From: a bacterium | GTDB lineage: Bacteria > JAJVIF01 > JAGGVT01 | Assembly: GCA_021157815.1 (NCBI GenBank) | Contig: JAGGVT010000118.1 | Span: 1 to 19,212 of the forward strand | Reading direction: 5' to 3' | DNA length: 19,212 nt | Shown: piece after piece, positions 15,207 to 19,212 of the stretch | How positions within the stretch are numbered: position 1 is the first letter of the stretch | How the letters are laid out: every line of letters starts with the position of its first letter | Position numbers and translations under genes: made by a program | Notes under the pieces: model-generated | What the model saw: only the letters and a program-made list of their open reading frames with translations | Database searches by the model: none | Told to the model about the DNA's origin: nothing

Positions 15207-15292
15207 AATTGAGGAATAATAATTTCAGTGACTTTTTTCCACTTTACAAATAAAATGCATAGGCTTTCCTGACAGACTCTTTAGCATGGCGC

Positions 15293-16588
15293 TTACACAA
15301 CCGGATTCTCAACCGAAACATCATCCAATTTGGAATGACGCACTTTCCCCAATGAAATCGTCAGCATCACATCATCGCCGCTTATCTGTTGAACAATAAC
15401 ATCATGTACATCATCCGCATCGCAATTGAATCCATCAGGCATTTTAAGCGCGATTAAATCAGCCGATTTGCCTGTTTCAATCGTGCCGGCCTCATCCTCG
15501 AAACCAAGAGCTTTTGCGGGATTCGTGGTTATCATCTCAAGAGCTTTCACAGGTTCAATTGAGATTTCATCGCCATCAGGAATTCGCAGCGCAAGCCTTA
15601 ATTCGTGGAAGAGATCATAACCATCGCCGGATGCTGGTGAATCAGTGCCAACACACAGGTTAACAGAGGCATCCAGAGGTTTGCGAATGTCAAGATGTCC
15701 CGCATGAAGATTATGATTGCTTGATGGGCATGTTACCAAACTAGCTGAGCGTTTCGCCAGAAGTTTGAATTCATCATCTGTCAGATGAACTCCATGCGCG
15801 CAGATAAAACGATTGTTGATTACGCCGTACGAATCAACATAGTTTAGCGGTGTTAGTTCAGTGGTTGGGATTCGACGCTCGAAAGGCGCAAACATTTTCC
15901 TATACTCACACTTTCTTGATCGCATAAACTCAATCTCACCTCTGCTTTCCGCAACGTGCATGCTTACAGGCAGCTTGTGCTGGTTCGCATAACTCGATGC
16001 AAACCTTAAAACAGCTGGAGTTACCGTGTATGGCGTATGGGGAGATATCCCAATGCGTGTGATTTCGTTTGCGAGCCTGTCAGCCTTTTTAAGCACTCGT
16101 TTATATTTCCAGATTCCGAGAGATTGAATCAGATTGAGAAGACCGAAAACCTCGAAGCAAAAAACGCCTCGGAAACTGTTTGCCAAAGCGGACTGTAGAG
16201 GAATCAGGGTAAGGTCGGAATCACCGATTGTTGTAATGCCGTTTCGCACAAGTTCCCTTAACCCGTTGGTTGATGATGTGAGAATATCTGAATCAGCCAA
16301 CGGTCTTCGCCAAGCGATAAGGTCCATCAGCCATTCGGCAAAAGGTTTTTTCGTGTTTACTTCTCCCGCATCACTCAGCGAAATATGTGTGTGCGCATTG
16401 ACCAGAGACGGCATAAGGATGAAATCGCCGACATCGATTATTCGCGCCTTTTCAAATTCCCGAATGATTTCAGATTTGTGTCCGACAGAAATTATTCTTC
16501 CATCCCTGAAAGCGACCGCGCCATTTTGTATGGGAGCGGAACACATCGTAACGACAATCCGTGCGGATATGATGCATGTTGAATCCAT
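15293..16588 (-). CDS. Amidohydrolase, candidate aminofutalosine deaminase (MqnX-like)
   Basis: A 431-residue member of the metal-dependent amidohydrolase family (chlorohydrolase / adenosine-type deaminase branch). Metal and catalytic residues are visible: His66 and His68 (NAHTHIS), His211 and Glu214 (MHVAES), His265 (CAHGVHL) and Asp316 (GTDSPAS); SPHTPYTV (182-189) is also characteristic. Several substrates are possible in this branch (S-adenosylhomocysteine, methylthioadenosine, guanine, aminofutalosine). The presence of mqnE on the same strand about 2 kb away favours deamination of 6-amino-6-deoxyfutalosine to futalosine in menaquinone synthesis; this is inference. The ATG at 16588 has no good ribosome binding site. 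A small membrane-protein gene lies 49 bases upstream and is probably co-transcribed. Confidence 0.85.
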   Translation of the reverse strand: MDSTCIISARIVVTMCSAPIQNGAVAFRDGRIISVGHKSEIIREFEKARIIDVGDFILMPSLVNAHTHISLSDAGEVNTKKPFAEWLMDLIAWRRPLADSDILTSSTNGLRELVRNGITTIGDSDLTLIPLQSALANSFRGVFCFEVFGLLNLIQSLGIWKYKRVLKKADRLANEITRIGISPHTPYTVTPAVLRFASSYANQHKLPVSMHVAESRGEIEFMRSRKCEYRKMFAPFERRIPTTELTPLNYVDSYGVINNRFICAHGVHLTDDEFKLLAKRSASLVTCPSSNHNLHAGHLDIRKPLDASVNLCVGTDSPASGDGYDLFHELRLALRIPDGDEISIEPVKALEMITTNPAKALGFEDEAGTIETGKSADLIALKMPDGFNCDADDVHDVIVQQISGDDVMLTISLGKVRHSKLDDVSVENPVV

Positions 16589-16637
16589 GGAGGTATTGTC
16601 TCAAAGACTGATTACAAAAAAAAGCGAGGAGATAAAG

Positions 16638-17087
16638 TTATCCGACAGGAATTTCTTCTTTCTTTTCAGGCTTCTCTACCGAGTTTGTATCCTGTGTCGA
16701 GGACACATTATCCGCTGATGTGTTCTCCTGAATTTTTTCCACATTATCTTTTGTCAAGGATTCAATTGACTCTGGAGCGTTTTCCCATGTTAAAACAGGA
16801 GCATCCTTTGCCATCTCTTCCTTGCGTTGTATTCGCTCCTGTGGATCCAAAATCCCTGGAGATCCATCGGGATTAACCGGTTTCCTGCTGGCAAATTCCT
16901 CAAAGCTCTTAAACTGCTCATAGGGATACTTCTGTTTGAATGGTTTAAGGAATTTAATCTTCAGTATTCCAAGAACAAGGAATATCGTACCAGCACCACC
17001 CAAAATAATCACCGCTATTCCACCTGCGAAATATGCATACTCTGCATATTTAATCATTTCAGGATTTAACGCAGCCTGAGGGTCCAT
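16638..17087 (-). CDS. Small single-span membrane protein, unknown function
   Basis: I do not recognise the family. Seen: a short N-terminus, one strongly hydrophobic Gly-rich span (about 17-42), a basic stretch just after it (KIKFLKPFKQK, which by the positive-inside rule puts the C-terminus in the cytoplasm), and a long acidic, low-complexity tail ending KPEKKEEIPVG. The ATG at 17087 has a good AGGTGA six bases upstream. It precedes the deaminase candidate by 49 bases on the same strand, which suggests co-transcription rather than a known functional link. Confidence 0.75.
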   Translation of the reverse strand: MDPQAALNPEMIKYAEYAYFAGGIAVIILGGAGTIFLVLGILKIKFLKPFKQKYPYEQFKSFEEFASRKPVNPDGSPGILDPQERIQRKEEMAKDAPVLTWENAPESIESLTKDNVEKIQENTSADNVSSTQDTNSVEKPEKKEEIPVG

Positions 17088-17280
17088 GATAAATCACCTG
17101 TTTCATATGAAATGTATTTCCTGTATATAATTTCACGTTAAATTGCGATTTGTTATTAATCCGGTTTATTAAGGTTGAAAGTGTTCATAAAAATACATTC
17201 CTGGAACGGGAGCATGGTGGGGATGCTAAATGTAGGGGCACCGCTTGAAGGCTGTATCAGAACATAGAATTATGCACGAA

Positions 17281-17398
17281 ATATTGTCATTCTGAGCGCA
17301 GCGAAGAATCTATATGCTACTGTGTTGATGATTATATCTAATGAGAAATATTTATGTTATCGCGAATAGATTCTTCACTGCGCTCAGAATGACAATAT
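17281..17398. repeat. 118-bp MITE-like palindrome (CATTCTGAGCGCAGCGAAGAAT family)
   Basis: The 32-base left arm (17281-17312, starting ATATTGTCATTCTGAG) and right arm (17367-17398) match at 31 of 32 positions as an inverted repeat around a 54-base AT-rich centre. It starts and ends with ATATTGTCATTC/GAATGACAATAT. I recall this arm sequence as a common dispersed repeat in many uncultured bacteria. It carries no gene. Confidence 0.88.
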
Positions 17399-17403
17399 TT
17401 TTA

Positions 17404-17412
17404 TGGTAAAAT
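17404..17412 (+). promoter_or_regulatory. Candidate extended -10 box abutting the MITE
   Basis: TGGTAAAAT fits an extended -10 (TGn followed by TAAAAT at 17407-17412). The MITE ends six bases before it, so any -35 would lie within the element's right arm. The predicted leader to the GTG at 17432 is only about twelve bases and has no ribosome binding site. Confidence 0.4.
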
Positions 17413-17431
17413 CAATCAATTCAAAATAACC

Positions 17432-18388
17432 GTGAACAACGCTGATTCGAAATATGAACATCGCGGTAATTTCTGCACCAAGTGTGGTTATAACAATCTC
17501 CATGAGGCGCGGTACTGCGCTGAATGCGGTTTCTTCCTGGGTGATATTTCGAAATCACAAAAAGAAAAACAAACACGGGATATCGAATCTCCTCCTGACC
17601 GCCCAACCGACTCGTATGAAATAATCGAGGAAACAAAGGAAATCCATAGATGCATCAGGTGCGGGCAGGATATCGAGGGACTTGACATCTGCCAGGTCTG
17701 CGGATTAAAAACACCGGAAAATCCGGACATACCGGATGAATTCCTAACCGATTTCATGGCGCGATTCCCCCTGTTGATTACAAATCCGGAGAAATTCGTT
17801 GACACACAGCCATACCGTTTGGGGTGGACATCATTCATCCAACCCGTTTTATGGACAACGCTTTCTTTCATCGCGTTCTGCGTCGTGGTGTTTTTGTCGA
17901 GAGGGAGCAACCCGATTGTAATTTGGGAATCTGAAATTCCGCTTGGAACATTCCTCATGATAAGCATGGCGGCAATTGTGATGGTATTCCCGTGGCTGCT
18001 GCTTTTATATACAGTGATACTTCAGCTCGGCGCGATTATCGTACGCGGTCGCGGCATACTCGAAAGAACCAACCGTGCGATATGTTCCATGCTATATGGT
18101 GAATTCCTTCTTCTGGGAACTCTTCTGGCATTGCTTAATATTTCAAATCAACTTCTAAACAGGTATTCCGGTTTCCTTTTGGATAGCCCATGGAAAAGCC
18201 ATTACACAGCTATCCCATTAATAATAAAGATTTCTATTATCCTTGCGCAATTATTTTTCCTCACAATCCAGATTCGCATTCTCGCGCGTGTTAATTATAT
18301 TGATATATTCCGTTCAGTCATGGCACATGTCATCATCGCATTACCATTTGCGGTTTATTTCACTCTCAACCATTTTGGATATATTTAA
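17432..18388 (+). CDS. Double zinc-ribbon, multi-span membrane protein (Yip1-like)
   Basis: Seen: two zinc-ribbon knuckle pairs, Cys15/18/29/32 (CTKCG...CAECG) and Cys74/77/87/90 (CIRCG...CQVCG), joined by a charged linker, then about five transmembrane spans (roughly 136-156, 170-197, 215-238, 260-282, 291-311). The stretch before the first span (ITNPEKFVDTQPYRLGW) and the span layout recall Yip1-domain proteins, a moderate resemblance. Function unknown. The start is GTG at 17432; there is no ribosome binding site. Its TAA shares three bases with the stop of the convergent mqnE gene, without a terminator between them. Confidence 0.8.
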   Translation: MNNADSKYEHRGNFCTKCGYNNLHEARYCAECGFFLGDISKSQKEKQTRDIESPPDRPTDSYEIIEETKEIHRCIRCGQDIEGLDICQVCGLKTPENPDIPDEFLTDFMARFPLLITNPEKFVDTQPYRLGWTSFIQPVLWTTLSFIAFCVVVFLSRGSNPIVIWESEIPLGTFLMISMAAIVMVFPWLLLLYTVILQLGAIIVRGRGILERTNRAICSMLYGEFLLLGTLLALLNISNQLLNRYSGFLLDSPWKSHYTAIPLIIKISIILAQLFFLTIQIRILARVNYIDIFRSVMAHVIIALPFAVYFTLNHFGYI

Positions 18389-19212
18389 TCATCAACGTCG
18401 ATTATGTTATAAAGCGTATCCCGCCTTACGGGACTGCATCCAGCACGTTTAATTAAACTGCGAATGAAATCCTCTGCAAGTTTTTTCGGGGTTTTAGCGC
18501 CTGCCATATGAGTTATTTTCTCCTGCTCGACAGTGCCATCAACATCATCCACTCCAAACCACAAAGAAACCTGGCTTAGTTTCTCACCTATCATAATCCA
18601 GAACGCCTTTATATGCGGGAAGTTATCGAGCATTAGGCGGCTTATCGCAAGTTCGCGCAAATCCTCATATCCGGATGTGTTGCTCATATAATCGAGTTTT
18701 GTATTTTCAGGATGAAACGCAAGAGGGATAAACGCTAGGAATCCGCCGGTTTTATCCTGCTGTTCACGCAGTTTAATAAAATGATCAACCTTCTCTTCAG
18801 GCGTTTCAATATGGCCGTACAGCATTGTCGCGTTTGTGGGAATGCCCATCTGATGCGCAATTCCGTGAATCTCAAGCCATCTGTCAGCAGGTATCTTTTT
18901 AGGAAATAATTTGCTACGAATTCTCTCGCTGAAAACCTCCGCACCGCCGCCGGGGAGTGAACCGAGACCGGCTGATTTCAAATCCCGTAACGTTTCCTCG
19001 GCACTCATACCGGCAATATTCGCGATGTGATCAATCTCAACAGCGGTGTACGCCTGCATTACAGTTTTGGGATAACGTGTTTTCAATTCACTAATGATTC
19101 CTCGATAGTATTCATAGGGCAAATCGGGATGGCATCCGCCCACAATGTGGAATTCATCATAGCCGGGTGATGCCGCATTTATAATCTCCTCCAGTTTCAT
19201 TTCATACGCGCC
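18385..19212 (-). CDS. mqnE: Aminofutalosine synthase MqnE, C-terminal part (cut by window edge)
   Basis: MqnE is a radical SAM enzyme that joins 3-(1-carboxyvinyloxy)benzoate to the adenosyl group of SAM, making 6-amino-6-deoxyfutalosine for menaquinone. Seen: EFHIVGGCHPDLPYEYY, YTAVEIDHIANIAGMS, LPGGGAEVFSERIRSK, NATMLYGHIETPEEKVDHF, QDKTGGFLAFIPLAFHPENT, ISRLMLDNFPHIKAFW and DDVDGTVEQEKITHMAGA, a continuous match to the pattern I know for MqnE rather than MqnC. The frame is open to the end of the window (275 codons seen), so the first ATG at 19200 is internal and the N-terminal CxxxCxxC cluster motif lies outside. The TAA overlaps the stop of the zinc-ribbon gene within TTAA. Confidence 0.92.
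   Translation of the reverse strand, partial: GAYEMKLEEIINAASPGYDEFHIVGGCHPDLPYEYYRGIISELKTRYPKTVMQAYTAVEIDHIANIAGMSAEETLRDLKSAGLGSLPGGGAEVFSERIRSKLFPKKIPADRWLEIHGIAHQMGIPTNATMLYGHIETPEEKVDHFIKLREQQDKTGGFLAFIPLAFHPENTKLDYMSNTSGYEDLRELAISRLMLDNFPHIKAFWIMIGEKLSQVSLWFGVDDVDGTVEQEKITHMAGAKTPKKLAEDFIRSLIKRAGCSPVRRDTLYNIIDVDD

Larger units (their letters stand above)
14846..15292. other. Gene-free stretch: nested palindromic repeat mosaic
   Basis: Contents, in order: a CCTTAG/CTAAGG hairpin (14928-14944), the outer inverted repeat 14950-14970 with 15186-15206 (one mismatch), the 27-base repeat at 14973-14999, GGGCTT/AAGCCC (15056-15074), GGGCAAC/GTTGCCC (15094-15115), GGGTAGG/CCTACCC (around 15136-15157), and a second inverted pair containing TGTTGAAAAAG and CTTTTTCAACA. 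A 98-codon open frame across part of it is composed of repeats and is not a gene. Confidence 0.7.
14833..15296. repeat. 18-base imperfect direct repeats bracketing the intergenic mosaic
   Basis: CTTTAGCATGGTGCTTAC (14833-14850) and CTTTAGCATGGCGCTTAC (15279-15296) differ at one position and lie in the same orientation at the two edges of the gap between the kinase and deaminase genes. The right copy contains the TAA stop of the deaminase gene. They may be target duplication remnants or simply members of one hairpin family. Confidence 0.55.
17088..17431. other. Divergent intergenic region with palindrome and MITE
   Basis: This gap between two divergent genes holds a perfect 12-base palindrome TTTCATATGAAA (17101-17112) directly upstream of the AGGTGA of the minus-strand gene (a possible operator, weak), an AT-rich stretch to about 17170, a TGTAGGGGCACCGC fragment near 17230 resembling other repeat families, the MITE-like palindrome 17281-17398, and the -10 box of the zinc-ribbon gene. 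No gene is seen. Confidence 0.55.

Overview
The window is a chromosomal stretch from a diderm (Gram-negative type) bacterium. The evidence is lipoproteins with lipoboxes, a Sec-secreted Cys-rich protein, a RecF, a shikimate-pathway AroB and a futalosine-route menaquinone enzyme (MqnE). There is no phage, plasmid, rRNA, tRNA, CRISPR or transposase gene. Several starts are GTG or TTG, and small palindromic repeats fill many intergenic gaps, so an uncultured, metagenome-derived lineage is plausible. I cannot name the phylum from sequence alone.

Layout, left to right. 1-3.9 kb (minus): a REP-like hairpin, a membrane transglutaminase of the TgpA type, a repeat-filled gap, and an orphan recF. 4.0-5.6 kb (plus): a two-gene unit encoding a secreted Cys-rich protein and a lipoprotein, headed by a candidate promoter whose spacer carries a run of eight Gs, and closed by a bidirectional terminator. 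5.7-10.1 kb (minus): a large beta-rich lipoprotein, a fetA-fetB type ABC pair, and an enoyl-CoA hydratase-family enzyme closest by motif to methylglutaconyl-CoA hydratase. 10.2-10.4 kb: a 15-bp tandem array inside inverted hairpins. 10.4-14.8 kb: SpoIIM-family (minus) and RDD-family (plus) membrane proteins diverge from overlapping -10 boxes; the RDD gene runs into aroB and then a soluble PAS histidine kinase with butted or overlapping junctions. 14.8-15.3 kb: a nested repeat mosaic. 15.3-17.1 kb (minus): a small one-span membrane protein, then an amidohydrolase that is a good candidate for aminofutalosine deaminase. 17.3-19.2 kb: a MITE-like palindrome, a double zinc-ribbon membrane protein (plus), and the C-terminal part of MqnE (minus), cut by the window edge.

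How the genes work together: MqnE and the deaminase candidate would be consecutive steps of futalosine-dependent menaquinone synthesis, and AroB feeds chorismate, the precursor of that route. The FetAB pair suggests metal export. SpoIIM and RDD proteins are frequent neighbours of transglutaminase/MoxR/DUF58 clusters, and a TgpA-like gene lies about 8 kb away.

No dramatic new defence or mobile system is visible. The most distinctive signals are the poly-G promoter spacer, the overlapping divergent promoter with short or absent leaders, and at least four small repeat families that touch gene ends: one appears to have extended an enzyme's C-terminus and to supply the ribosome binding site of the next gene.
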